Assembly: GCA_024230095.1 (NCBI GenBank) | Contig: JAAERS010000118.1 | Coordinates: 1-56,598 of the forward strand | Direction of reading: 5' to 3' | Length of the DNA: 56,598 nt | DNA from: Gammaproteobacteria bacterium | GTDB taxonomy: Bacteria > Pseudomonadota > Gammaproteobacteria > Pseudomonadales > Balneatricaceae | Shown: one piece after another, positions 20,463-31,177 of the stretch | Layout of the letters: each line of letters starts with the position of its first letter | How positions within the stretch are numbered: the first letter of the stretch is position 1 | The notes under the pieces: generated by a model | The model's database searches: none | What the model was told of the DNA's origin: nothing | What the model saw: only the letters and a program-made list of their open reading frames with translations | Made by a program: the position numbers and the translations under genes

Positions 20463-22355
20463 TTATTGGTCTGCATTTTTACGATCACGGCCCAGCAAAG
20501 GCCAGATCTTAATGTCATCCAGGCGACGGTGACCAAACACACCATTGACCATGGCGCGGCTGACCATAATGGCCGTAAACATGGAAGTGACGATGCCAAT
20601 CGACAAGGTAACGGCAAAACCTTTGACCGAACCTGTACCCACACCATAAAGAATCAAGGCTACCAAGAGCGTGGTAATGTTAGCGTCAAAAATTGTAGTA
20701 AACGCGCGCTCATAACCAGCATGTATAGCTGATTGAGCAGGCAGACCATTGCGCAGCTCTTCTTTAATACGCGAGAAGATCAACACATTAGCGTCTACCG
20801 CCATACCCACAGTTAATACAATGCCCGCAATGCCTGGCAGAGTTAAAGTGGCACCCAATAGTGACATAACAGCCAGTACCAACATCAAGTTAAAGGCCAG
20901 AGCAATATTTGCAATAAGGCCAAATGCACTATAGAAGGCCAGCATGAAGATTACCACCAAGGCCAAACCAATTTGCACTGAGGCTACACCAAGATCGATA
21001 TTTTGCTGGCCCAAGCTTGGGCCAACGGTTCGCTCTTCAACAAAGTAAATAGGGGCGGCAAGGGAACCAGCACGTAACAAGAGTGCAAGTTCAGAAGCCT
21101 CACCAGCACCGTCTAAGCCAGTAATACGGAAACTATTACCTAAGGCCGTTTGGATAGTTGCTAAAGAAATAATACTCTTTTCAACATAAGGCACCCGCAC
21201 GCTGACTAGCTCTCCGTCAACTTCCTGCACTTTTTGGCGCGACTTATGCTCAACAAAAATCACCGCCATGCGACGCTTTACGGCATTGCGAGTCACCCGG
21301 TTCATCAACTTACCGCCTTGAGCGTCAAGGTCGATGTTAACCTGGGGCATGCCATTTTCGTCAAAGTTAGACTGGGCATTAGAAACGCTATTACCGGTAA
21401 TAATAATGTCTTTTTCTAGGGTAGCTGTACGGGCAGGGTTAGCACGAAAAGTGTGTTTTTCGGTGCTGAATGAGGCCGTACCAGCCTTGGCTTCCAAACG
21501 GAACTCTAAGTTGGCAGTAGCGCCCAAAACACGCTTAGCGGCCGCTGTATCTTGAATACCCGGTAGCTGCACAACTATGCGATTACGCCCTTGACGCTGC
21601 ACTAGAGGTTCGGCCACACCCAGCTCATTCACACGATTACGTAGTGTCGTCAAGTTCTGATTCACGGCATAATCTTCGATTTCACGAACACTGGATTCGT
21701 TAAGGGTAATATTAAGGTAGTTACCCTTATCGTCGTCCTCGGCACTCATGAGGAATTCACTGTAACTGGACTTGAGTTCGCTTCGGGCCTGATCACGCAC
21801 TTCAGCTGTAGCAAACTTAATACGCAAACTGCCGTCATCCTCATGAGTTACCGAGCGATAACGCAGTTTTTCTGTGCGCAACATGGCCTTTATTTCAGAC
21901 ACATACACATCCAACCGCTGCGCCACGGCTTGCACCATGTCGACTTCTAATAAGAAGTGCACACCACCGCGCAAGTCCAAACCCAGCTTCATTGGGCCGG
22001 CACCTAGATTGGTTAACCAGTCCGGTGTAGTGGGGGCTAAGTTTAGAGCCACTACATAATCGTCACCCAAGGCGTCAGCTATGACTGCTTTAGCACGCAG
22101 TTGTGTATCCGAGTCAGTAAAACGTAACAGGACACTCTTGCTATTTAGCTCGCTTGACTTGTCAGCCAATCCTGCATCGGATAAAGCGTCACTAGCCTGC
22201 TCCAAAACAGCATCATCAATAGGGGTAGAGCTACTAGCGCCAGAGACCTGTACCGCCAAATCATCAGGGTACAAATTAGGCAAGGCGTACAAACCACCCA
22301 AGGCCAGAGCAAATACGATTAACAGGGTTTTCCACAAGGGATAACGGTTAAGCAC
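20463..22355 (-). CDS. secD: Protein translocase subunit SecD
   Basis: SecD has a large periplasmic P1 domain between TM1 and TM2, here about residues 30-450. The 630-aa protein shows LGLDLRGGVHFLLEVD, the conserved GLDGAGEASELALLLRAGSLAAP segment and the TM4 motif GMAVDANVLIFSRIKEE. Length is in the normal range for gammaproteobacteria. Operon order yajC-secD-secF is conserved. Confidence 0.97.
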   Translation of the reverse strand: MLNRYPLWKTLLIVFALALGGLYALPNLYPDDLAVQVSGASSSTPIDDAVLEQASDALSDAGLADKSSELNSKSVLLRFTDSDTQLRAKAVIADALGDDYVVALNLAPTTPDWLTNLGAGPMKLGLDLRGGVHFLLEVDMVQAVAQRLDVYVSEIKAMLRTEKLRYRSVTHEDDGSLRIKFATAEVRDQARSELKSSYSEFLMSAEDDDKGNYLNITLNESSVREIEDYAVNQNLTTLRNRVNELGVAEPLVQRQGRNRIVVQLPGIQDTAAAKRVLGATANLEFRLEAKAGTASFSTEKHTFRANPARTATLEKDIIITGNSVSNAQSNFDENGMPQVNIDLDAQGGKLMNRVTRNAVKRRMAVIFVEHKSRQKVQEVDGELVSVRVPYVEKSIISLATIQTALGNSFRITGLDGAGEASELALLLRAGSLAAPIYFVEERTVGPSLGQQNIDLGVASVQIGLALVVIFMLAFYSAFGLIANIALAFNLMLVLAVMSLLGATLTLPGIAGIVLTVGMAVDANVLIFSRIKEELRNGLPAQSAIHAGYERAFTTIFDANITTLLVALILYGVGTGSVKGFAVTLSIGIVTSMFTAIMVSRAMVNGVFGHRRLDDIKIWPLLGRDRKNADQ

Positions 22356-22439
22356 AGAAAATTCCTTTCATTATTCTTAGGCGCCCGAGCAAACAGGCCG
22401 CCTGACAATGACTTGCCAGGCTATCAACGTCAGAGTTGA

Positions 22440-22769
22440 TTAAATGGATTTGATAGTGCCTTTAGGCAATACGGAAGCCACTGCTGCCTTCTGGAAATTC
22501 ATATCCACACCCTCCGACACGGTGACTATAATAAAATCATCACTCACCTTGGCGATTTTACCAACAATGCCGCCATTGGTTACCACTTCGTCACCCTTGG
22601 ACAAGGCTGACATCAAATTCTTGTGGTCCTTGGTACGCTTGGCTTGGGGGCGCCAGATCATAAAGTAGAATACGGCGGCAAACACAACCATCATAATAAT
22701 CAAAGAACTTGGATCGCCACCAGCAGGAGCAGCACCTTCAGCCGCAGCTGATTCAATAAAGAAGCTCAT
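22440..22769 (-). CDS. yajC: Sec translocon accessory protein YajC
   Basis: This 109-aa protein has a single N-terminal transmembrane helix (MMVVFAAVFYFMIWRPQ) and the YajC motif RPQAKRTKDHKNLMSALSKG followed by GDEVVTNGGIVG. It associates with the SecDF complex. It lies between tgt and secD as usual. Confidence 0.96.
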   Translation of the reverse strand: MSFFIESAAAEGAAPAGGDPSSLIIMMVVFAAVFYFMIWRPQAKRTKDHKNLMSALSKGDEVVTNGGIVGKIAKVSDDFIIVTVSEGVDMNFQKAAVASVLPKGTIKSI

Positions 22770-22834
22770 AATGTCTCCATAACATTGTTAAAGTTAAGGG
22801 CCTTAAAAGGCCTATTTTTGTAAATCAAACAGGT

Positions 22835-25059
<2,225 letters not shown>

Positions 25060-25229
25060 GATATTGGCCAAGTCAGTTATAGGCTAAAAATTAAAGCGCC
25101 TAATTCTACCTAATCTCGCGCCCTTAGCACAGTTTTACGCGGTATTATTAGTGCCTTTATTGCTGCTAGCCGCACACTTGGTATAATTTAGCCGCAATTA
25201 AACCACATTCTACTTCCACAGGCCCTCTT

Positions 25230-25826
25230 TTGACCTATCACTTTCAATATCCGTCTACCGCCCATTCCTTGCGTTTGGCGCTAGCCGATGATGCTTTTTA
25301 TCAAACCATGCTTGGCGCAGCAGATAGTAATACCAAAATGCTCGATGCATACCTAGATTATGCTATGCAAGAAGCTCTGGAATTTGGTCAACTAACCCTG
25401 TGTGCTCGCCCAGATCAAGGCGCTGCCATTTGGTCGTTACCAGTCTCTGAATTAAAGAATCAGGCCAAAAATGACGCCAAAAAAGCATTTTTACTCACAC
25501 ACATGGGACTAACTAGCTTAAACACTTACCAGGCCATTACAGGCTTCATGAGCCAACAAGCCCAAGGAATTGTCAATGACAACGACTGGTATCTGTCGAT
25601 TTTAGGAATCCACCCCAGCCAACAAGGTAAAGGCTTAGGTAAGCAACTGCTTATGCCAGCACTAAAACAAGCTGACAACGCAGGCAAGGCTTGTTATTTG
25701 GAAACATTCACCCCAGCCAACATGAGCTTTTATGCACGCTTGGGTTTCGTAGCCTGCCATCAGGCCTATGAGCCTACCTGCCAACACCACTATTGGGTTA
25801 TGCGGCGACAGCCACAACGTAATTAA
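25230..25826 (+). CDS. GNAT-family N-acetyltransferase
   Basis: This 198-aa protein carries a GNAT acetyl-CoA fold. WYLSILGIHPSQQGKGLGKQLL (about residues 125-146) is motif A with the Q/RxxGxG/A pyrophosphate loop, and ETFTPANMSFYARLGF is motif B. The substrate is unknown. The frame begins with TTG at 25230, with weak AGG-type spacing upstream. The next in-frame Met, 30 codons on, would cut into the fold, so I keep the TTG start. It is divergent from queA. Confidence 0.8.
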   Translation: MTYHFQYPSTAHSLRLALADDAFYQTMLGAADSNTKMLDAYLDYAMQEALEFGQLTLCARPDQGAAIWSLPVSELKNQAKNDAKKAFLLTHMGLTSLNTYQAITGFMSQQAQGIVNDNDWYLSILGIHPSQQGKGLGKQLLMPALKQADNAGKACYLETFTPANMSFYARLGFVACHQAYEPTCQHHYWVMRRQPQRN

Positions 25827-25872
25827 TAGAAAGAAAAGATAAAAGGGTATTGCGGAGTATTATAAAAAAGTA

Positions 25873-25895
25873 AATGCCCGCATGATGCGGGCATT
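25873..25895 (-). terminator. Intrinsic terminator of the small membrane-protein gene
   Basis: A perfect 11-bp stem (AATGCCCGCAT / ATGCGGGCATT) has a one-base centre, so the real loop takes a few paired bases. On the minus strand it is followed by a T-rich run (TTTACTTTTTTATA). It lies 36 nt after the stop of the gene at 25932-26150. It may also act on the acetyltransferase transcript coming from the other side, where the preceding sequence reads AAAAAAG. Confidence 0.85.
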
Positions 25896-25931
25896 ACCAC
25901 TGATCAGTGACGCTGCTTAACTAGCAGGCTA

Positions 25932-26150
25932 TTAGCGGTTGAATATCGCGTAAATCACAGCAATAGCAGCCAAGCCAACTAGACCTTCACCACCTAGGTT
26001 ACCAACGATGCTGAGGATATTTTCCACAACACCAACACCTACAAATGCTACGTTAGCTCCGAAAATCACTTCCAAAACAACGGCAAGCGCTATCAACGCA
26101 ATACCAGCTTCTGTTAGTTTCTTAATTCCAGCTACGATATTATCAATCAT
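25932..26150 (-). CDS. Small two-helix membrane protein of unknown function
   Basis: I do not recognise this family. From the ATG at 26150 (MIDNIVAGIKKLTEAG), with GAGG six nt upstream, the product is 72 residues. It has an amphipathic start, a hydrophobic helix (about 16-42, IALIALAVVLEVIF), a Gly-rich linker (GNLGGEG) and a second hydrophobic helix (about 54-69) ending in NR. There are no cysteines. The architecture resembles pilin-like or coat-like two-helix proteins such as TrbC/VirB2, but nothing nearby supports conjugation. A strong ribosome binding site and its own terminator suggest a monocistronic, well-expressed gene. A start 19 codons upstream is possible but unlikely. Confidence 0.7.
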   Translation of the reverse strand: MIDNIVAGIKKLTEAGIALIALAVVLEVIFGANVAFVGVGVVENILSIVGNLGGEGLVGLAAIAVIYAIFNR

Positions 26151-26375
26151 AATTGCCTCGTTATATTTATTGTGCGGCTCCAACGACAAACCCGTACGAC
26201 TTGTCATTACGCCGAGATAAGACTATCAAATAGAGACCTACAACGAAAGTATGACTTTAAGTGCCATTCTGGTCATTTTTCATATTCTTTTACCAGCCAC
26301 AAGCGGCCTTAGAATAAACTCCAAAAAAAGAAACCAATAACACTAAAAATATCTAATGAACATAGGGGCTTACCA

Positions 26376-26403
26376 TTGACGGGTCACAATAAATCAGTAT
26401 AAT
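26376..26403 (+). promoter_or_regulatory. Sigma-70 promoter of tRNA-Leu
   Basis: A -35 box TTGACG (26376-26381) and a -10 box TATAAT (26398-26403) are separated by 16 bp. They are followed by a GC-rich GCGCACC discriminator typical of stable-RNA genes, about 15 nt before the mature tRNA. Confidence 0.85.
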
Positions 26404-26417
26404 GCGCACCTCTAAGT

Positions 26418-26503
26418 GCCAGTGTGATGAAATTGGTAGACATGACGGATTCAAAATCCGTTGCTGAATAAGCGTGGCGGTTCGAGTCCGCCCACTGGTA
26501 CCA
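26418..26503 (+). tRNA. tRNA-Leu (anticodon CAA)
   Basis: This is a class II tRNA with a long variable arm. The acceptor GCCAGTG pairs with CACTGGT (terminal G-U), the anticodon stem is ACGGA/TCCGT around loop TTCAAAA (anticodon CAA, reading TTG), the T-loop is GGTTCGAGTCC, and CCA is encoded. Core genes lie to its left and accessory genes to its right, the usual position of a tRNA-associated genomic island. Confidence 0.96.
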
Positions 26504-26627
26504 CTTCTTTTAGAAATCCCGCAGTAACCCCTTTATATACATACAAATCGACGACATCAGGGGCTTTCAAGCCAGTCAACAGGACTTTTACGGTCTACAC
26601 CTATGACTGGCCGTGCTGATTGGTCCG

Positions 26628-26897
26628 CTAAGTTGTGACCTCTTTTAAACCGGCTTGATGCCACAATCTGTTAATAACGCTCCCCTCTGCGAAATGGTAC
26701 AGCAAGGCTTTTGGATAGGCCGCTTTGCGGGCCAACAAGGTCAAAGCAATCATGCTTAATACATAAGGCGCCATAAGGAAGAACCGGTATGGAATATCAA
26801 TGCCAGGCACTTGCTGCAAACGTACCTGATAGGCGCCTATGCCAGCAAACAGTAAGGCCCACCAAATTGGCCAATTCCCTAATAATATAGTACAGGG
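26628..26897 (-). pseudogene. 3' remnant of a nucleoside/simple-sugar-type ABC permease gene
   Basis: The open frame on the minus strand reads LGNWPIWWALLFAGIGAYQ, then QVPGIDIPYRFFLMAPYVLS and a basic tail ending LKEVTT. It resembles the C-terminus of BMP-family permeases of the YufP/YufQ or NupP/NupQ type (W-P---ALLF------QLRLQ...PY-FL-MLPYVL---AL). A TAG at 26900-26898 closes the frame upstream and no 5' part is present. Only about the last 85 of roughly 300 residues remain. It is a decaying fragment between tRNA-Leu and the catabolic operon. Confidence 0.65.
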
Positions 26898-26951
26898 CTA
26901 CGCGGTGGATTAGACAGCAAACCAACATGCAAGATACGGTCAAAGTAAAAT

Positions 26952-27785
26952 TTATTCTGACAGGGCCCGATGACCTTCTCCCTCATACGCCCATAAGAAA
27001 CGCCTCGGTATAGGGCCCTTGTTTCGACCACCTTGCTCTGTCTGTTCCCAAGCATGAGACAAAATACCTAACGAACGGGACAAACAAAAAATACCGCGTG
27101 CTAATGGAGCTGGAAAGCCAAGTTCAGCAAGAACAACTGCGGTCGCGCCATCTATGTTCATCGGTATTCGTTTGCCTTTAATGTGTTCTAATGATTTCTC
27201 TATCTGGCTCGCTACTGCTACAAATTCCCCAGAAACCACGCCCTTTTGAGCTGCGTCTTCCATCAACTTAAGGATACGTGGTGCTCTCGGGTCTACAGGA
27301 TGAAATCGGTGACCAAAGCCAGGAACAAACTTCTGACCAGTTTCAAAAAAACGCTTTAGGGCACTTTCCGTCGTAGCTCTTAATCCCACCTCCTGTGTAT
27401 TTTCATCAATGATCTGAGTATATAGTTCAACGGCCTGCTCGCCTGCTCCACCATGCACATCACCCAAGACATTTAACGCTGAAGCCATTGCATTGTTTAA
27501 ACCAACACCACATGTTGCCGACATTCGTGCAATTGCTATGCTCGGGGCCTGAGGCCCATGGTCAACACCCGCAACCAGTGCAATTTCCAGCAAAGAACTT
27601 TGTTCTTTTGTCGGAAGTTCACCTCTTAGCATTAACCAAATCATTTGAGCGAAACTAATGTTCCCAATTAGCTCCTCAATCGCATAACCTCTAAAGCGAA
27701 TTTCTCCAGGAGACATTTCAATAATTTCCGTTCGCCACCAATCGCTTACTTCTTTTTCTAAACGATGCTCAGGATCACTCGTCAT
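26952..27785 (-). CDS. Citryl-CoA lyase-like protein (short citrate synthase family)
   Basis: At 277 residues this corresponds to the catalytic part of citrate synthase without its usual N-terminal extension, as in citryl-CoA lyases. The three catalytic positions are kept: His in GDVHGGAGEQ, His in VPGFGHRFHPVDPRAP, and Asp in IPMNIDGATAVVL. The family cleaves or forms citryl-CoA-type thioesters (acetyl-CoA plus a 2-oxo acid). Its start overlaps the CaiB/BaiF stop by 4 nt, so the two are probably coupled: the transferase makes an acyl-CoA that the lyase splits. It is the last gene of the eight-gene operon. The substrate is not known. Confidence 0.75.
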   Translation of the reverse strand: MTSDPEHRLEKEVSDWWRTEIIEMSPGEIRFRGYAIEELIGNISFAQMIWLMLRGELPTKEQSSLLEIALVAGVDHGPQAPSIAIARMSATCGVGLNNAMASALNVLGDVHGGAGEQAVELYTQIIDENTQEVGLRATTESALKRFFETGQKFVPGFGHRFHPVDPRAPRILKLMEDAAQKGVVSGEFVAVASQIEKSLEHIKGKRIPMNIDGATAVVLAELGFPAPLARGIFCLSRSLGILSHAWEQTEQGGRNKGPIPRRFLWAYEGEGHRALSE

Positions 27786-29002
27786 ATCGTATTCTCCTGT
27801 TTAAATAATTTCACTTGCTCAGTCGTGTAGCCTAGTTCACGAAGTATTTCGTCAGTATGCTCACCTAAAAAGGGAGGCGGTTCATTTGTCGCGATACGCT
27901 CTCCATCTAACATGATACCAGGTCGAATAACCTCTAAATCACCCTCCATGCCAGGAATATTTGTAAACTTTCCAATTACATCTCTGTTAACGACGTGTGG
28001 GTTCTCAAGCGCCTCTGGCACACTCCAGATACAACCCGCGGGGACCCCGTGCTCATTAAGAATGTTTTGCCATTCCGCAGACGTTTTTGAAACCAGTACT
28101 TTTTCCAAAATTTCAGTCAAGGCTGAACGATTTTTCAAACGAGTTTGTCGTTCGGAGAAACGCTCATCTGTAATCAACTCTGGGAGTCCAGTAGAATGAC
28201 AAACAGCTTCAAATTGCTCCTGTTTATTGGCGGCAATATTAATCAAACCATCGCTTGTTCGGAAACTTCCTGATGGACTCGCTGTGAAGTTATCATTTCC
28301 AATTGGCATTGGTACTTTTCCAGCAACCAAATAATTGGAAACGACCCACCCCATTGTCGACATAACAGCTTCCAACATAGAGACATCAATAAAGCCACCT
28401 CTATCATTCTTTGGCTTTGCAAGACTGGCAGAAACTGCAAACGCGGCAGTTATTCCACCAACTGTATCTGCAATAGGATATCCTACACGTAGCGGCGCAT
28501 TGTCAGCATTCCCTGTGATTGACATAACACCCGACATACCCTGAATAATTTGATCATAAGCTGGAAGTCCACTAAGCGGTCCATTCTGGCCAAAACCAGA
28601 AATGGCGCAGTAGATTAACGTTTTATTGTCTTTTTTAAGTGTTTCAAATCCCAATCCCAGTCGCTCCATTACTCCCGGCCTGAAATTCTCCACGACGACA
28701 TCGGCTGTTTTAACAAGCTCCTTAAACAGTTTTTTCCCGCAAGTTGACTTTAGGTTAATCGTTATAGAACGTTTCCCCGTGTTTTGAGCGAGAAACGATA
28801 TCCCCATCAAGTTCTTATTTAAAACGGGGTCTGCGCCCAACTGCCGAGCAAGGTCACCTGAATTGGGGACCTCTACCTTAATTATATCAGCACCCATGTG
28901 AGCTAACTGATGACAACAGAATGGACCTGCTAAAACATTAGTTAAATCCAATACTCGCACCCCCGACAAAGGGGCATTACTTTTCTCATTCTTACTTTGC
29001 AT
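27782..29002 (-). CDS. CaiB/BaiF family (class III) CoA-transferase
   Basis: The 406-aa product starts at the ATG at 29002, overlapping the aldehyde dehydrogenase stop by 11 nt. A longer frame reaching 29206 would run deep inside that gene and is rejected. It shows the N-terminal PLSGVRVLDLTNVLAGP, GADIIKVEVP, NTGKRSITINLKS, and the catalytic Asp in GGFIDVSMLEAVMS. The C-terminal FLGEHTDEILRELGYT is also typical. It would move CoA from a thioester to a carboxylic acid, perhaps the acid made by the neighbouring aldehyde dehydrogenase. Confidence 0.88.
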   Translation of the reverse strand: MQSKNEKSNAPLSGVRVLDLTNVLAGPFCCHQLAHMGADIIKVEVPNSGDLARQLGADPVLNKNLMGISFLAQNTGKRSITINLKSTCGKKLFKELVKTADVVVENFRPGVMERLGLGFETLKKDNKTLIYCAISGFGQNGPLSGLPAYDQIIQGMSGVMSITGNADNAPLRVGYPIADTVGGITAAFAVSASLAKPKNDRGGFIDVSMLEAVMSTMGWVVSNYLVAGKVPMPIGNDNFTASPSGSFRTSDGLINIAANKQEQFEAVCHSTGLPELITDERFSERQTRLKNRSALTEILEKVLVSKTSAEWQNILNEHGVPAGCIWSVPEALENPHVVNRDVIGKFTNIPGMEGDLEVIRPGIMLDGERIATNEPPPFLGEHTDEILRELGYTTEQVKLFKQENTI

Positions 29003-30458
29003 CACGCAGGCCTTTATTGATTTGCGGCATTGCCCCTTGATGAACAACTTTTGCTTGGGTGAAAAATTCTCGACAATAACTACCTTTTTCAGGAGGTCCG
29101 AATGAAGACCCTTTACGCCCTGTGAAAGGAGCGTGAAAATCCATACCTGCCGTAGGCAAATTGATTTGCACCATTCCAGCTTGGACTCTGCTGATAAATT
29201 CTTCAATTTTCTGGTGGTCGCATGTGATTATGCCCGCAGACAAGCCAACATCAACATCATTAGCCACCTGAATTGCTTCATCAAAATTGCACACCCGAAT
29301 AATGGAGGCTACTGGACCAAAAATTTCTTCCTGATTTATGCGCATTGAATTTGCAGTCTCCCCAAATAAAGCTGGAGACAAATAGTATCCGGATTTATGC
29401 AATTTCAAGAGCTTACCACCAATGAGTTTTCTAGCACCTTCCTGCTCACCAATTTGCAAATATTTCTTATCAATTTCTAACTGTTCAGCACTTGCGACTG
29501 GGCCAATATCAGTATTGGCGTCACGGGCATCGCCAATACGCAAACGTCCCATTGCGGCAATCATTTTTTCCACAAATTTGTCATGAATGGCATCTTCGAC
29601 GATCAATCTAGAAGACGCCGTACATCTTTGGCCAGTTGCATAAAACGACCCTTGAATCGCACAGTTAACTGCCAAGTCCAGGTCTGCGTCGTTACTGATT
29701 ATAAGAGGGTTTTTACCTCCCATTTCAAGCTGGATTTTTCCACCGCGTTCGAAAACCCGTGCGCCAATTTTTTTGCCTACTGGGGTGGAACCAGTAAAAG
29801 TAATTCCCTCGACAAGTGGAGAATCAACTAAAGCCTGCCCAACGACATTACCGGTTCCCATCACCAAATTAAATACACCTTCAGGCAAACCTGAGCGCGA
29901 AATGATTTCAGCCAAGGCCCAAGCTGAACCAGGAACGATTTCAGCAGGCTTAAAGACGACAGTGTTCCCATAAGCCAAGGCGGGTGCAATTTTCCATGCC
30001 GGTATAGCCACTGGGAAATTCCATGGAGTAATGACACCAATTACTCCTAATGGCTCTCTTTTGACAGCAAGGTTAACGCCACTTCGAATCGACGAATATC
30101 CATCACTATCTGAACGAAATGCTTCTGCCGCAAAAAATTTAAATAGGTACCCTGCGCGGTTAACCTCAGCCACTGCCTCGTTTAGGGTCTTACCTTCCTC
30201 TCTGGCAAGAAGGTCACCTAACTCATTCTTCCTTGCAATAACCTCTGTTCCGATAGCATCTAACACTTCAAAACGTTGAAGAGGAGAAGACTGCGACCAT
30301 TTAGGTGCGGCATCAGCCGCAGCCTCAATTGCCATTTGCGCCTGTTCTGAAGAAGCAAACGAGTATTCATCAATAATGTCATTTGTATCTGAGGGGTTAT
30401 CATTTTTAATGCTGTCAACACCTTGAACCCAATTCCCAGCTATATAGTTTAGTTTCAT
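28992..30458 (-). CDS. NAD(P)-dependent aldehyde dehydrogenase
   Basis: This 488-aa member of the aldehyde dehydrogenase superfamily carries the substrate-tunnel motif TPWNFPVAIPAWKIAPAL, the catalytic Glu in LEMGGKNPL and the catalytic Cys in GQRCTASSRL. It is closest in feel to semialdehyde dehydrogenases (2-oxoglutarate semialdehyde, succinate semialdehyde or 4-aminobutyraldehyde type). In this operon it probably oxidises an aldehyde derived from an amine or guanidino compound. It overlaps its upstream neighbour by 4 nt. Confidence 0.88.
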   Translation of the reverse strand: MKLNYIAGNWVQGVDSIKNDNPSDTNDIIDEYSFASSEQAQMAIEAAADAAPKWSQSSPLQRFEVLDAIGTEVIARKNELGDLLAREEGKTLNEAVAEVNRAGYLFKFFAAEAFRSDSDGYSSIRSGVNLAVKREPLGVIGVITPWNFPVAIPAWKIAPALAYGNTVVFKPAEIVPGSAWALAEIISRSGLPEGVFNLVMGTGNVVGQALVDSPLVEGITFTGSTPVGKKIGARVFERGGKIQLEMGGKNPLIISNDADLDLAVNCAIQGSFYATGQRCTASSRLIVEDAIHDKFVEKMIAAMGRLRIGDARDANTDIGPVASAEQLEIDKKYLQIGEQEGARKLIGGKLLKLHKSGYYLSPALFGETANSMRINQEEIFGPVASIIRVCNFDEAIQVANDVDVGLSAGIITCDHQKIEEFISRVQAGMVQINLPTAGMDFHAPFTGRKGSSFGPPEKGSYCREFFTQAKVVHQGAMPQINKGLRDAK

Positions 30459-31177
30459 ATTTCATACCCCTTAACTAAACGTTGCTCCAAGACAGGCCTC
30501 CACCCAATATCTTCATGTCTATGGTCAAATGTATTAAGATAGAAAAAATTTGCTGCTGCAAAGCCACGACAACACCGCGCTGCACTTTGCCCTGCGTAAG
30601 GTCTCAATGTCCACGTATTCACACCAACCCAATTCCAAAGCTGGTTGTGCTCCCCCAAGCGAACTGATTCATCAATTTGAGGGCCCAAATCAAGCGGCGT
30701 TGGTGTAGGCAACCCTAGTATTTCACTTTTATTACAGACTATTTTGTCCCATTCATTTTCAAGGTTAGATGCGCCGAAATACCCATCTTTGGGATTTAAG
30801 AACTCGAAACCGCCATCCAAAACCCTGCATTTATATTCCTGCCCGTCGATAACAATGTTTCGTCCATTTACATATCCAGATTCGACCAAATCTAACCAAC
30901 TGACATGAACAAGCAAAACACGGTCTGAGATGAATAAACGAGATGTTTCAGTCCTAAGAACAATCCAATTTATACGCGATGTTTGTACAGATGGCGTATC
31001 CCCCAATACCCATTTAGTCATATCTGGCAAGTCAGTGAAACTATGAATGTCTCCATCTGCCAAACCCTCATAGGGTTTAACGGCGCTTTGGTCTACCAAC
31101 CAAGGTCTAGAGGGAAGTGGTAAAGGCTGACCCTCTTTATAAAGGCCACCTAACTCGACAACTCCTTCAAATATCAT
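30455..31177 (-). CDS. Unrecognised 240-aa protein of the ureohydrolase operon
   Basis: I do not recognise this family. It is soluble, without a signal peptide or membrane helix, and rich in Trp, Asp and Gly. Notable segments are INWIVLRTETSRLFISDRV in the middle and a C-terminus running RGFAAANFFYLNTFDHRH, then EDIGWRPVLE. The terminal G-W-R-P-V-L-E resembles the ending of C-type-lectin/FGE-like folds in phage and surface proteins, a weak hint only. Both ends overlap neighbours by 4 nt, between the one ureohydrolase with a complete metal site and the aldehyde dehydrogenase, so a role in the same pathway is likely. It could be a hydrolase, a binding protein or a subunit. Confidence 0.6.
   Translation of the reverse strand: MIFEGVVELGGLYKEGQPLPLPSRPWLVDQSAVKPYEGLADGDIHSFTDLPDMTKWVLGDTPSVQTSRINWIVLRTETSRLFISDRVLLVHVSWLDLVESGYVNGRNIVIDGQEYKCRVLDGGFEFLNPKDGYFGASNLENEWDKIVCNKSEILGLPTPTPLDLGPQIDESVRLGEHNQLWNWVGVNTWTLRPYAGQSAARCCRGFAAANFFYLNTFDHRHEDIGWRPVLEQRLVKGYEI

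Noticed and set aside
26565-26611. 8-bp inverted repeat GCCAGTCA/TGACTGGC downstream of tRNA-Leu
   Set aside because: The loop of about 26 bases is long and there is no T-run; short repeats like this are expected by chance.
29003-29206. N-terminal extension of the CaiB/BaiF protein by 68 residues
   Set aside because: It lies inside the 3' end of the aldehyde dehydrogenase gene and has no family match. The ATG at 29002 gives the normal N-terminus.
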